Made by a program: the position numbers and the translations under genes. Under the pieces are notes generated by a model that searched no databases, was not told where the DNA came from, and saw nothing but the letters and a program-made list of their open reading frames with translations. A stretch of 51,777 nucleotides of DNA from Gnetum montanum (lineage: Eukaryota; Streptophyta; Gnetopsida; Gnetales; Gnetaceae): NCBI GenBank assembly GCA_015680685.1, contig MNCI01037953.1, positions 1,874,716 to 1,926,492 of the forward strand, in the 5' to 3' direction. Position 1 is the stretch's first letter; each line of letters opens with the position of its first letter. Below are positions 20,290 through 33,177 of this stretch, one piece after another.

Positions 20290-22512
20290 ATGAATTCTAA
20301 ACAACCTTTAGTATTAGTCCCAACCACACTTGCTATCCTACCTACTCAACAAGAAAATAGGATTGACCACCCTATGATTTCTACCATTATATAGCTGAGG
20401 TAATCCCTCAGGCTACATGGCCAAGATCCTAAGTATACTGCACTAAACGATGACCAATATAACTTCATCTATGCAAAAATCTAGGTAGGTCTATTCGTAA
20501 ATTTCCTAGATGTGGAAGAAAAAATGGGCTACAAGTTGGTCCACTAAAATGGATGGGAGTACATCCCCTCCTCCATTGACTTCATCCCACTTACTGAACC
20601 CTACTGGTGGATTCTAGCTCAACTCATCCAAAAAAATGAGTGTGAGGTAGGGATAGATTACAAGAAACCCCTACAAGAAGAGTAGGACAAGTTCAAATCT
20701 CACTCTGAGCATGAGGACTCCTTCCACACCTCCTTCTAGTAGACAACCCCTAGTCTAGCCCTCCTGCAATCCCGTCCACCTATCTTCCTTGAGATAGCTA
20801 TAGCCTCAATGTTACCTTCTAGGTCAATGCTTGTTGTAGCAACACACCAACACACCAAGCACAGCATACACACCAAGACATGCTACCTCCTATTAACTTG
20901 CCCTTTGTGGCATTTTCACAACCTAGCCAACCATCTCTACTAGCAACTGTTATGCCTACCTAGCCTTATGTTCACACCATGTACACCTCCCAATCCCAAA
21001 TGACTTAGACATCCTATGTCTTACTTGTTTCATCTACACCTTTGATAGTGGCCCAACCCATGCATGCATAGCTTACCTTGGTAACTTTTCCTATAGTGAA
21101 ACCAATGTAGCAAGCATTTCACATGGTCCCACAACTTGCAACCAAGTCATGGAGCACATAGCCAGCACAGTGGGTGGCATAACCAGTGTAGCCTACTATA
21201 GCATCCCACAACCTAGATCAGGCATTCCAATTGATTCAGAGCCTAACAAAAGAGGTCAAATGGCTTAAGGCCGCCTCCTCCAAAATATTCCATGTAGTGG
21301 ACTTCTACCAAGCTGATCCTATAAGTCCTATTGTTCCATTGCTGACTCTGCCTACTGGGGTTCCGCTACCCCAATTCACCAAGTACAACAATGAAGGGGA
21401 TCACAATGCCTACTTGGTGATCTTTCGATTTGAGTGCCTATTACTATAGGTATGGCCACATGTCATCATATGTGTTTTCACCATGTCACTCACTGGCAAG
21501 GCACTCAACTAGTACCAAGCATTGCCCAGGGCCTCTATCTCCTCTTTGGAGGATCTATTGAGTTAGTTCATAATGCACTTCAAGTATAACTTGAAGCTCA
21601 AAACCACCATTAACCAACTCATGTAACTCAAGTAGGGCCATCTAGAGCCCATGTAAAAATGTATTCAATGTTGGAGCACCTTACTAAATGAAATCCATGA
21701 ACCTATAGTAGAGATGTATCTTCTAGCCATCTTCAAAGGTGTAGTTAATGACTTCATTAAGTCAAATATGTACTATTTGGCTTCGTAGTCTCTAAGCCAG
21801 GCCTTTACCCAAACAAAGAGCATATAGGATGTGGCAAAAGCTAGCAAGGACCCAGCCTACATTACCTATAAGAACTTACATGTCAAAAAGGAAAAGGATA
21901 ATGAGAAGTAAGCTACAACCATGGAAACTGTGGCCAATGATGCCAAAACAACTAACCCAAGGCCAACGACCAGACCACCCAAGGCCATAGCCAACAACAC
22001 AACTACTAAACCTAGCACCATAACAACTAACTATCCCACAGCTTTAGTGGCCACAATGAAACCCACTCCAAGGCTCAACTTTAAGCACAAGGATTGCTCA
22101 AAGTATACCCTACTGCCTCTTAAACCTTTAAAACTACTAAACTGATTGCTGAAGGTTGGATGTATCCAGTATAAGCATATATATAAGGACACTCGCAAAA
22201 GACATGATAGATAACTATGAGCTCCTAAGGAACCCAATGTCGATAGCCCCAAATGCGCCTCCAGTACCAAAACACTTTAGGTTGGATAGGTTTTGTCACT
22301 ACCACCAATTGCATGGGCATAACACTAACTTTTACATGACACTGCAGGATGACCTACAACAAATGATTAACATAGGCAAGTTGGTTCTTGATGCTACCAA
22401 CCCAATGAGGTCTCAAAACCAATCTATGATGGTGTACAAGAATCCTCTAAATACAAATGATGTGAACCGGTGTAGCGGCCATTCATGGTCTATGTATCCT
22501 CGAGCACCATAG
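20290..22512 (+). pseudogene. Degraded gag of element 4 (Tat/Ogre-like)
   Basis: A reading frame from ATG 20290 is recognisable despite many stops, nearly all TAG or TAA at positions that suit Gln. The capsid-like core is at about 21270-21700: a PLPQFTKYNNEGD segment, then KALNxYQALP and LEDLLxxFIMHFKYN, as in Retrotrans_gag. A His-rich knuckle-like motif FCHYHQLHGHNTNFY at about 22291-22335 is followed by a DLQQMINIGKL helix. This arrangement is typical of Tat/Ogre gag. At least one frameshift separates the N-terminal part from the core. The product would package element RNA; this copy is dead. Confidence 0.75.
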
Positions 22513-22689
22513 GGGCCCCTTCAGCCTCCACAAGTTTGATGTCCCCTTTTATCATCAGAGTGACACCTCATGCACCCACAACACCCTTTGTGGACAAGGC
22601 TCCATAGCATGTTGTGGTAGCAACAATTTAGCCACCCTTTGTCATTAGGGTTCCAAAACATACTGACCACTCACCTACTCGAAGTTTGG

Positions 22690-23930
22690 TAGTGGGTAAT
22701 GCATCAGTCCCTTCTTGTCCAAGAGCCAATCTTGCTAGCACACTAATAAACCATCTAGGTGGCAACCTGGGAGGCCTAATGGGCATCTAGGTAATAGAAT
22801 GATTAGACAACATCAGGAGCAAAGGTGCTAGGTCCACCAAAGTTGGTACCCCTATTCATGGTCCCTATGGCTGATGCAACTGAAAAGGCCACCACCAATA
22901 AGCCACAAGCAGGTACTAAGGCCCCAAATAGGCCAAGAAAACCAAGCCCAAGTCTCCTTCATAAGAGATCCATATCTTAGGCTGCATGGAGGAGTTTAAG
23001 GCCAACAAAATGGTAGACAATGGTAAGGACTTCCTAGATGCATTAGCCCAAGTTAAGTAGGCACTAAATTAGAAGAACATAATGTTAAGACTGTATGACC
23101 TAATTATGACCTCATCTACCCACTACGAAGTGCTAGTCCAAATGTTGACCTTCATTCCTATCACAAAGGACATCCTAGTGGATGAGCATTCCATCCATGC
23201 TATGATGTTGCCTTCTACATCATAGGAATCAAGCTCCACACCCCTAGCATTTTATGATGAGGTGAATAAGGTTGACCCTAAGAAGGGTCAGGTCATCACA
23301 ACATCCATGTTCATGACAATACGTGTTGGGCAATGAAAAATTCAAAGGATGCATGTTGACAATGGGGTAACAACAAATTTCATCCCATAAACTATTTTTG
23401 ACAAGCTAGGCTTTGCTGACCAAATCAAACCAACAAAAACCACATGCCTAAAGTCCTTCAACGAGTCACACATCATCATTATGGGAACCATCACAATAGC
23501 CTTCATGGCAAAGGAAGAATTCCTCACAATTGCTAAATTCATCATCATAGAGGAGATGCCAGATTTTAACCTAATACTGGACAAGCCTTGGTTGGCCCAA
23601 TTATGGGTCATCTCCTCTCCCATCCACCAAGAAATCCACCTTTCATACAAAGGTGGCAAGGTTATTTTTCACGGTGATAACATAGATCCTTTAGCCATTA
23701 ACAACATAGACATGGAGCAAGGGTAAGAGGTGGAGTTCCCTGATGATGTGTCCACAGTAAAAGACAAGGATGAAACACATGAGGCAAATCCATCCAAAAA
23801 GATTAAGAAAGTCGGTGACCTCCCAAAGGATGCTCTGTGGGCCAAGTTACCCTTCAACATCATAAGTGAAGGTTTAGAATACTATTTCATAGTACAGTCT
23901 AGGCCCTACACACCCCCTAATCTGCACTAA
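22690..23930 (+). pseudogene. Protease-domain region of element 4
   Basis: The clear reading frame passes 23349 and 23481. It reads a linker with DLIMTSSTHYEVLVQML (typical pre-protease segment of Tat/Ogre elements), then MHVDNGVTTNFIP at about 23349-23387 with Asp-Asn-Gly at the active site, then EMPDFNLILDKPWLAQL at about 23553-23603 and IHQEIHLSYKGGKV. Asn after the catalytic Asp is normal for this lineage, unlike the DSG of element 2. Stops occur near 23337 and 23388. The frame ends with a short acidic C-terminus at about 23930, with no RT after it. Confidence 0.75.
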
Positions 23931-24239
23931 ATTAGGAAGCAATTGTGCAACTAAGGTACTCCCTTAGCATGAAACGTGCTAGGTGCCTACCTACCCTTCA
24001 CTTCTACACATCATGCATTTCACCTTTTTTTCTTACACTACATTTATTTGTGCATTTACATTTATCTTGATTATTTAGATTATGCATCATTCTACTTTAT
24101 TTATGCATTTATTTACCTTGTTTATGCATTCTACTTAGTTTATACATTTGCTCGTTTAGTTTACCTTTAGTAGTTATTAGGTTAACACATGAAAAACATA
24201 AAAATGCATAAAAATCAGAAAAGCCAAAATCACAAAAAG

Positions 24240-24500
24240 AGAGATAGCACTACATGGCCTGCCATGGCCTTAAATTGGCAATGCGCAACCCACCATGGCC
24301 TTAAACTGGTAATGTGTGGTCCTCCATGGCCCTAAACTAGCAATGCATGGCCCAGAATGGCCTTAAACTACTGTTGGGCCCAAAATAGCCTAATACTATC
24401 ATTGTGGCCTAAAATGGCCTTAAAATAGCATTGTCCCTCCCTCTATGGCCTTAAACTAGCATGGGGCTTGCAATGGCCTAGTTGCATCATCATCATGTAG
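24240..24500 (+). repeat. Minisatellite 1 of element 4
   Basis: About six or seven imperfect 38-45-bp units contain ATGGCCTTAAACTAGCAATG-like cores with variable linkers. The TTAAACTAGCA core recurs in the array at 29460-30030 on the other side of the antisense ORF. Confidence 0.75.
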
Positions 24501-24899
24501 ACTTAAACTTAGCATATTTAGCATATTAACTTATCACATGATAACCATAGTAAGCGCATATCAAATAAACATAAAAATTAAAAAAATTGCACATTACACA
24601 TTACACATGTAGAAAATACATACATAAGATAACATATGAATAGTAGTACACAGCATGAGTAGCAAAATATAGCACAAATAGTAAAAATGCCCAATAGTAG
24701 GACTACATCAGGTCATGCTCAACTAGTGGCACTAGGAGGGGGTGGATGTTCTTCCTCCTCCAGTACATCATTGGAGCTCGTAGCATCTTTTGGTACCTAC
24801 TACCATAACCACAAAAAATTGAGCAATTAGTAAGTAAATTTGTACTACACAAGCTAATTCAAAATATGCAAAATTAAATAAAAAAATAACCCAAGAGGG

Positions 24900-27460
24900 T
24901 TTTGCATTGGTTACTTCTAGGGGTAACTTTCCAAGACCATCCTCCAGGTGTCTCAGGATCTCAACCTTAGAAAACTATGTCCAATCCTCCTTGCCAAAGT
25001 CAATCCATGCAAGGATCTTGCCTTTGTCCATAGTAGTCCATGCTAGCAACTCCATCGAGAAGGTAGTAGAAGAAGCCTCTCCCAAAGAGGAGACAATCTA
25101 TCACTCGAGAGAGCCACTTACCATTATGTGTTAAGAAAATAACTCGTATGCTTGCCTCCCACCAATCACCTCAAGAAACATCTCAAGGTAGTGATTTTTG
25201 GTAGACTCCTATTTGTACCATCATAGATATGCATCATGCTCATGCTTATATTGGTGCTTGTGATTCTTCTATGTCTGCCCACACCGATACACCTTAGTGT
25301 TGTAATTCTTTCAATCTTGATTCTTTTGAGTGAGAAAATCCATTTGCAGCCACTACTCTATCACCTCTCAGGTGGCCTCATTCTTGCCTCTAAGAGCTAA
25401 CAAATATTGAGCATATTCTATATTAGAGGTTCACTAGGTGCTATCTCCCTATGACCTAGCCACTAGAATGTCATATCTAGATTGAAGATCGCTAGTCTTC
25501 GTATCCTGGCTAGTTATCCTCTCCTAAATCTTGTGCATGCATTTCCACATGTGCTTATTTGAGTGCCTACAGACCCATAATGCCTTTTCACAAGAAAGCA
25601 TGCACTTGTTAAGTGTCTCGTACATGTGATGAGACACCTGATCAATCTTAGGAGAAAGATTAGGGAGGAAATCCATATTTGCCACCCTGCTTAGATCCCA
25701 CTATAGCTTAGAACCTATAGGCATGCAATAAGCAATTAATATTAGCCAAGAAATAAGCATTCAAGTGGTTAATTTACATAAAGCAAAGTAGCATAGCATA
25801 CATACCAAACTTAAAATTTTCCTATTATAAATGGTCCACCATGTCCTCAACGATGCCTTCCATGAAGGAAAATTTATCAAGCATGTCTACCTGTGGCTTC
25901 ATGTGGTAGGTAGAGGTGGGAATACTAGCAAGAACATCTAAGGTTGCAACATAATAATTCAATTAGTGTACAACAAAACAACTAAAGGTGCTAGAGCAAA
26001 AGGCAATAACAAATGACAACACAAAGTAATTACCTAGCAAGCCCTTAGGCATGAGTGTAGGCAGGTCATCTAGTTTTACACCATCAAGCAGGCAATCAAA
26101 ATCACCTCCATCAAGGTGGAGCAACCCATCCTCCTCCAATTGTTGGAGGGTCTCTATTACCTCAAGTAGCTCATATCCATGAGCCTCCCCCTCCTCAGCT
26201 TGAGGAGGTGCTTCTTCTGCTATCGCCTCAATTGCTACTCTGGTAGTCCTCTCTCTAGTCTCTATAATCAACACATACGCATAGCAAATTAGTACTAATT
26301 AATAGCATAACTTAAATGAAAATAAAAAAATGTAAACATACATTAATATAATAAATGAATCTAACAAGTCACACATACTGAACTACAACCTTTGTGTGCA
26401 AGCTTTGAAGCTTGATACAGATCTTCATGCTGTTCACTCTCCCAACCTCAAGGGTACTCTCCTCTATAGGACATTGCCTCTTAATCTTAGTCTTAGATGG
26501 TCCACTATCTTTATGATATAGTGGTCTACCTTGTTCACATTCCCAGTGCCAACTAGAGGACCCTCTCTTATACTATCCCGTGAGTAATGTGACTACCCCA
26601 CGGGACCTTTAGTCATTATAGATAATGACTCATCAATCTCATTTGGGAGGTCTTGTGCTCATGTGGTCATAAAAAAGTGCTTAATCTATGGCTTGGATAT
26701 TTTCTCATAATCCTCTACCACCCAATTCCCACCATCACATATGACCAAGAGCTCTACAAACCTTTGCAGGTACCCTGTGAAGAACGCAAAGTCAATGTGG
26801 GATCTTACTTGAATGTTAAATCGTAGCCTAGAAATCTCCACATGCAAGATAGTGGTGATATAGGTAGCCCAATTAAACCTTGTACCCTCCAATAGCACCT
26901 CTTTCATCACCTGTGCCTACTCCACCCCAAGGATCTTTCCTTGGAAGAGCAACTTTAGAAAGGAATGAGCATGAGAAAGAGGGTAGATCTTCCATATCTC
27001 ATGCACAAACACATCCTTAATTAGTATTCCCTTGTGAGATTGGGTGGCCCCCAACCAGTCCTCGATCTCCCTTATATGGTCCACCACCTTGCTGGTCTTA
27101 TTAATAATTTTCAAGCCATTGATGGAAAGTCCAAAGAGGTCAACAAAGAAGGCTTTGCTCAGGTCAAGCACTATCGTCACACTATGCACTTAGGTGACAA
27201 AATGCCTAACATCACTACTAAAGGAATTGATAATGGTGATTATTTCAACCACTAGGATACTTAGGTTAAGGGACAAAAATAGGTCCATCAACCCTACATG
27301 TGTGAGCCTATTTTTTAGTGCACATCCACTTGCATATCTGGTGCAAGCATGTTAGGAATAGACTCACTCATGCAGCATAAGATGCCCACAAGCTCCATGA
27401 TGATCAAGATAGGTTTCAACAACATCCTACAACCAACAAGTAATAAGAAAAGTGTTAGTA
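24900..27460 (-). pseudogene. Antisense ORF of element 4, function unknown
   Basis: Opposite in strand to gag, a long minus-strand frame can be followed from about 27460 down to 25130. At its start (27189-26686) is a conserved-looking globular part with DLFGLSINGLKI, WLGATQSHKG, GTRFNWATYITT and FFTGYLQRFVEL; a single TAG separates 26917 from 26910. Next comes a Glu-rich segment (26274-25963, for example IAEEAPPQAEEGEAHG). Last, 25900-25130 is rich in Gln, Lys, Glu and Trp with heptad-like spacing, consistent with a coiled coil. Interruptions are mostly TAG or TGA at apparent Gln/Trp codons. Antisense ORFs are documented in Tat-lineage elements; their role is not established. Start and end are approximate. 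Confidence 0.6.
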
Positions 27461-27599
27461 TACACATGTATATGCAAATTTTGACATTAAATCATTAAAA
27501 TAATTTAGAAAAATTAACATAATACAACATGAACTAACAAATTTTTTTAATTTTGGTAATGCCCTCTAGGGCCTCATGGGTATCGGACGTCAACCAACC

Positions 27600-27960
27600 C
27601 ATTTGACAAGCCTGGTACTCACTGAGTTATAGCACATTTTTACAGGTTTAGCATCATCACATTTTTACAAGTTTAGCATCATTACGTTTTCATAGGTTTA
27701 GCATCGTTACAATTTGTAGGATTAGCATTGTTACATTTCACAAGTTTAGCATTATGCATAGTTTGCAAAATTTTAGCAAATTTTTTCTAACTCTGGATTG
27801 CCTTCGTGGAGAGCATAGTCTAGAAATTCCAAAAAAAATTAACTCTGGACTACCTCAATGGAGAGAGTAGTCTAGAAAACTACAATTTTTTCTAACTCTA
27901 GACTACCTCAGTAGAGAGCGTAGTCTAGGAAAGGAGGAAAAACTTTTCTAACTCTATGGG
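27600..27960 (+). repeat. Two short tandem arrays in element 4
   Basis: At 27640-27775 a unit of about 26 bp, approximating GGTTTAGCATCATTACATTT, repeats four to five times. At 27785-27955 a unit of about 55 bp with AACTCTGGACTACCTC and GAGAGCATAGTCTAG repeats three times. The second carries the same GAGAGCATAGTC word as the LTR array. Confidence 0.65.
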
Positions 27961-29459
27961 CACCTTGAGTATGCTTTTTACAAAGTGTAATCCTAAAAAA
28001 CTAACTTTCAGGGTAAATATTTCATCAAACACTTTTCCCAAGTTTAGAAAGCATAGTCCTAACTACCACCCTACTACCCCCTTGCACATTATACCCTACA
28101 CGCCATCCCCTACCCCACCGTGCCCTACCATGGTGTTGTGCACTGCACCCATCACACCCTACCTAGTCATGGCCACTCAAGAAATTTTAAATGCACACTG
28201 GTCCCCTCCAATCACCGCTGAAACCACTGCAGTAAATCCAACTACTGTAGTTGTACTACGGTATACCCCCTATGTGAAGCCCTAGGCCCCACAACCTTGC
28301 CCCATGTGTGGATCAACAAAGAAAAAAAATTTCACATAAAAAAATGCACAAGGAAAACACCTTCTATGCCCCTTTCCCAATGGTAAGCCATCCCATAGCC
28401 CTAGAAGTCCTATAGCTACACCGAAAAACCCTAACCCCCACATCTACTCTAGCCTATGTAATCCAAATCCATTCACAAGAAAAGGTAGTGAAAAAAATGC
28501 ATGCGTCTTGTCACTAATCGCAGCTGTGGCCATGGCCCCTATGGCCATGTTGTGGGGTATGGCCCATGGCCAACCCCAACCCTTGATAACTCCCAAAAAA
28601 ACTTAAAAAAACAAATAAATAAATGTAATGCAAACCCCTGTTGCACTCCCTACCCCACGGTAGCCATTCCCATCACTACTACATTGCAATATGTAGCCTA
28701 CGACCTTCCCAAAAACCCCATACACATCAAAATTTTTTCAAAAGAAAAAAATTTAAAACCCATGATCCACATGAAAGCCCAATCATGTAAAATCCTTCCC
28801 ATCGTGCACCTTCCCTACCATCACCATAGCCAAAAAAACATGCAACAATGATGACCATTACCATGGCAAGGCATACTATAATGTCTATGCTCCAAATCCT
28901 TGCAATGCAAGAAAATGATGAAAAAATGAGCAAAGGGGAGAGCATAGTCAAGGTACCTAGTAGACATTGACAACCTTCTTTCCTCCATGCATGTTTGTGG
29001 TAGGTAACCCAATGCTCATTCCCCTTCATCCACGTTTCCTAGTCCTAGGCATAAGTATCCACTCTAGTGTGTCATCTTGCTCTAACTATGCTCTCCACTA
29101 ATAGTGTGAAACAATAGCAATGGCAAGACTACACTTTTAACTTTGCATTTGAAAGTTTCAAAATGACAACTTACCCATAGTAAAATGCACCTATATACCC
29201 TCTCAGGGTCATTTAATGACCTACCAACTTGGAACTATGCTCCACATTTAGCCAAAATTTTCAACTTTTGGGTGAGAGTGTAGTCACCCATACTTAGCCA
29301 AAATTCTTAAATTTTGGGTGAGAGCATAGTTGGGTGAGAGTGTAGCCATCCATACTTGGCCAAAAATTTCAATTTTTTTCTACCTTGTGAATGCTTGAGC
29401 CAATTCCACTTCCTGTGCATGGTCAACCCTCCTCAGAATGGCACATCTAATGTGTCCAC
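27961..29459. other. Element 4 non-coding stretch
   Basis: Short ORFs on both strands (28501-28851 on +, 28727-29029 on -) look like chance openings in C/A-rich sequence and show no domain. Two to three imperfect repeats with TTTTGGGTGAGAG-GTAG lie at 29240-29370. Confidence 0.45.
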
Positions 29460-30030
29460 AGTCCACTAAGACCTAAAATTGGCATGCACATGACCTACCG
29501 AGGCCTAAAACCAACACAAACATGCTTACCTTAATAGCCCACATGCATACTTAGGAAAATTTCATTGCATTTCTTTCTCTTCATTCGAGCATATTAACTT
29601 TGTTAAAATAGGTGCTACTTGATGTTTTTCTGATCCATTTTGTAAGAAGCTGTACTACACTTAACATGTAGCATCACACATCAATGAAGCAAGGTAAGCA
29701 TTCATCCGCTATGACGTTAAATAGACATAAGATAAGCATTCATCCTCTATGACACTAAACTAGCACAGCATTCATCCTCTATGACACTAAACTAGCACAG
29801 CATTCATCCACTATGATGGTAAACTGGCAAAGCATTCATCTACTATGACATTAAACTAGTATCCAAACCTCTCATCTACAATGACGCTAAATTGGCACAA
29901 CTCATCCTTAGGTCATGACGTTAAACTGGCACAACAACTCATTAGACATGATGTTAAATTAGCACACAACAATCCACTAGGACTATAAACTAGCACACCA
30001 TAGTTTACAAAGACCTTAAACTAGGTTCAC
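29460..30030 (+). repeat. Minisatellite 2 of element 4
   Basis: About a dozen imperfect units of 32-40 bp, with consensus near CTATGACACTAAACTAGCAC followed by AGCATTCATC. The best-conserved units are at 29700-29840. The core ACTAAACTAGCA relates it to minisatellite 1. Confidence 0.75.
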
Positions 30031-30109
30031 CATCAATCATACATAGTTCTATGAGCAAGCAAGTGAGAATAATTTTAACTCCACCCTCCCCCCTCCCCCT
30101 CCACCTCAG

Positions 30110-30110
30110 N
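30110..30110. other. Ambiguous base (n)
   Basis: A single unresolved base follows a run of C-rich sequence at the start of a tandem array. It probably reflects a sequencing or assembly difficulty. Another is at 50307. Confidence 0.95.
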
Positions 30111-30114
30111 ATGG

Positions 30115-30620
30115 CAATCCCAGAATGGAGCACCTCCAACTAGCATGGCCTTGGAGCAGTTGCAACATCATGGCCTCCCACCATTTTGTTGGTTTTTTTT
30201 GAGCACCTACAACTTGTATGGCCTTGGGAGCACTTGTAGCATCATCGTCCCTAGGCATTTTTCTAGTTTTCTAAGCACTTGCCATTGGCTTGGCCTTTGA
30301 AGCACTTGTAGCATCATGGCTCCCCACCATTTTGTTGATTTTTTTGAGCACCTAAAATCGATGCAACCTTGGAGCATTTGTAGCACTATGGCCCCCCACC
30401 ATTTTGTTGGTTTTCTGAGCACTTTCCATTGATGTAGCCTTTAGGGCATTTACAGCATTACCACCCCTAAGCATATTTTCTAACTTTTTGAACACCTATA
30501 ACTGGCGTAGCCTTTGGAGCATTTGCAGCATCATCGCCCCTAGGCATTTTGTTAGTTTTCTGAACACTTGCCATCAATTTAACCTTTAGATCACTTGCAA
30601 CATCATTTCCCCTAACATTT
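30115..30620 (+). repeat. Tandem array 3 of element 4
   Basis: Roughly eight alternating units, together about 115-120 bp per pair. They include GAGCACTTGTAGCATCATGG, CCCCACCATTTTGTTGGTTTT and CTTGCCATTGGCTTGGCCTTT motifs. The array is imperfect and non-coding. Confidence 0.7.
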
Positions 30621-31605
30621 TATTTGCATTACGTTTTTTGTGATCTTCGTGTCTTCTTGCAGTTGTGTTTGTAGGACGAAGCGTAGAGGTGGTCATGTAA
30701 AGATGCATCTCATCATAGCGACAAGTTGCCACATTGCTTCATGTGCATGATTGGACTAGCCAAGCCCCTCAAGAGTGCACATCCCTACTACCCTAATATG
30801 GCCTACCTATATCCATCCCTATGTCCTAATACTCTTGCATTTCCTCACATAGTCAAGATCACAAACCCCTTTGATGCATACCTGCTATGACCACGTGGCA
30901 TCCTTTGTGAGCCAAACCGTAGAATTGAAGGTGGACTTTACATAAGTTGTCTCGTGGGGAGTCTCTATTGGTTGGTCAAAGTCCAAGTAGATGTAACACA
31001 AGTCATCCTAAGGATGAAACACCTATTCTAAAGATGTGATGCAGTTTCATAAGCATCAAAGTAAAATCCACCTGGTGGCATGTAGTCCACTTAATGAAAA
31101 GCATCTCGCAGTTAGCATTGTGCAAAATCCAAAGAAGGTTCACCTTGTAGCAAACAAAAAAAAAGAAAAAAGAAAAAACATAAAGAACAAGAAAAAATAG
31201 AAAAAAAATAAAGAGTGAAGGGGGAAAAGCATGTCCCCAAGCAAATCAGTAGAGCTGCAATTTTGCAACTGGTCCAGTCCTAAATCCACACTGACTCTGA
31301 AGGAAGGTCAATATTTTCAAGGGAAAGCCATCCCGGTGCCATGGTCACTATCAACTATGCTAACTCTACATCTTGCATTATGACACCTTATTTGCATTTC
31401 ATCTCCCCTTTTATTTCCAACATATTACCTACACTTTCTACTCCTAGCATACCACTATCCACAGCACTCTTGAGCATGGCGTAGCAACATCCAACCATGC
31501 ATGGAAGAGTGATGTTGGTGCTAGGCCTACTATGGTGTTTTTTCATTCTTTTTTAATGTCTCTTGGGCCACTCCTCCAAACTTCAACAAAGAGGAACCAA
31601 TTAAA
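30621..31605 (+). other. Element 4 region before the 3' LTR
   Basis: No frame is supported. A purine-rich tract at about 31145-31230 (runs of A with G) could have served in plus-strand priming but is not adjacent to the LTR. The bases immediately before the LTR, gaggaaccaattaaa, are only weakly polypurine. Confidence 0.45.
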
Positions 31606-33172
31606 TGAAACACCCCCAAATTTGTGCTGCCACGTCTTGACTACAAATTTGCCTAAGTGTTAGCATGAGGCCACTTTTCTACAAATTTTTCTAAGTGTTG
31701 GGACTATGCTCTCCACTACCCCAGAGCATAGTTAGCCCAATAAAGAGTGTATTTAGCTCCAAAAACTAAATTTTTGTAATTTTTCCAAAGTTTCATTGCG
31801 AAGCAAGAAGCTACAAATTTTCTAAGTGTTGAGACTATGCTCTGCACTACCCCAAAGAATAGTCAACTTAGTAAAGAGCATACTTAACACAAAGGCCATT
31901 TTTGCAAAATTTTCTAAGTGTTAAGCTAGCTACTGCAAATTTTTCTAACTACTGGACTACACTCTCCACTACCCTAGAGCATAGTAAAGCATAGTTAGCA
32001 TCAAGGCCCAGTTACGCTCTCCATTGCCCTAGAGCATAGTCAACCTCCCATGGAGAGCATAGTTAGCATAGTCATATTCTACAAAATTTTTTCTAAGTGT
32101 TGGACTATGCTCTCCCCCAGTCCAAAGCGTAGTCAAGTGTAGTTAGTTAGAACAACCTCCAAAGGCCTCCACAACATAGCACTACCATTCAACTTAGCTC
32201 CAACACACTTCTAGCAAGCATAGTTAGCAAAAATGCATCTTTTTTATACCCCCTTTTGTCCCCAAATTATAACTACACTTGATCCCACTCAAGATAGTGG
32301 AGAACGTAGTCCCAAAGTGTAGTCTCCAAAGTTGCATTGTTCAGGTACATTGCAATGTTTTTGGCACATGCACATGCGGTTGGCAATGTAGTCACAATCT
32401 CATAGTCTCACAAATTCTGGCTGAGCACAACATTGCTTGCCTCAGTGGAGAGCATAGTTGGATGAATACATAGTTCCAACCATCCCACTACCACATGGTA
32501 GTCATCCCACATTTTCTACTAATCCTAGGCCTATAAATACCTACCCTCAACATATTTTGGGTTAGTAAATTTGAGAATTGGACAAGTTAGCAAATTCAAA
32601 GGCATACTAGTCGATTAGAGAGAGGCAAAGTTGCACACCACTGTAGCTCACTGTAAGACACTGTAGACCACCACAATCCACTACACACTATGGTGGCCAA
32701 CCCATCAAGCATAGACACCATGGAAGAATGTTAGTCTTTGTAGCCAGACACCTCAAGACTTTGACTACATTGTCCACTATACTTGTTGTACATTGTGTAC
32801 TTTCTCACCCCTTTTAAAGTTAACTATGCTCAACCCCATTTGGGGTGGTGTTCTATTCTCTCTCGCTCTCTTGCTTTGCATTTTTAGCATTTTTACTTGC
32901 ATTTTGTTATTAACTTGCATTTTTTGATGTTTTCACACACTGCCACACATTGACACCTTCATTTTACATTGAAAGATACTACTAACACCATGAACACCGT
33001 GAGAACACTTGACATCATTTGGCATCACACTTGGTAAGTCTCCATTCGATCGAAAAGACCATTTTTGGCATCCCATCTCCACCTCTAGTAGGCCCTCACA
33101 TGGACACGGGGTTAGAACTATGCATCTATGGATCCCTCAGTGTTCCAACCACTAATGTTTTTGGTCACTATA
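31606..33172 (+). repeat. 3' LTR of element 4, full length
   Basis: A 1567-bp LTR starting TGAAACACCCCC and ending CACTATA, followed by the GTAGG duplication. U3 has the array of about 95-bp ACTATGCTCTCC/AGAGCATAGT units. A TATA-like CTATAAATAC at 32531-32540 lies in the part missing from the 5' copy. Confidence 0.85.
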
Positions 33173-33177
33173 GTAGG

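Larger units (their letters stand above)
19137..33172 (+). mobile_element. Tat/Ogre-like gypsy element with antisense ORF (element 4)
   Basis: A 14.0-kb element flanked by GTAGG (19132-19136 and 33173-33177). LTRs are 19137-19875 (internally deleted) and 31606-33172, both starting TGAAA and ending CACTATA or CATTATA. It has a tRNA-Asn-type primer site at 19882, gag at about 20290-22512, a protease region at about 22690-23930, and a minus-strand ORF at about 24900-27460. Several tandem arrays lie around the ORF. The protease region has the VDNG active site and LDKPWL motif typical of the Tat/Ogre lineage. No reverse transcriptase or integrase is seen. Large size, tandem arrays and an antisense ORF are known traits of Tat-lineage elements. 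Confidence 0.85.

Noticed and set aside
23349-23387. Asp-Asn-Gly in the element 4 protease as a catalytic mutation of Asp-Ser-Gly
   Set aside because: Asn at this position is usual in Tat/Ogre-lineage proteases, so it is a lineage marker and not damage.
28501-29029. Opposing ORFs on both strands in element 4
   Set aside because: Low-complexity His/Pro-rich and shadow frames with no family resemblance and no link to the antisense ORF frame.
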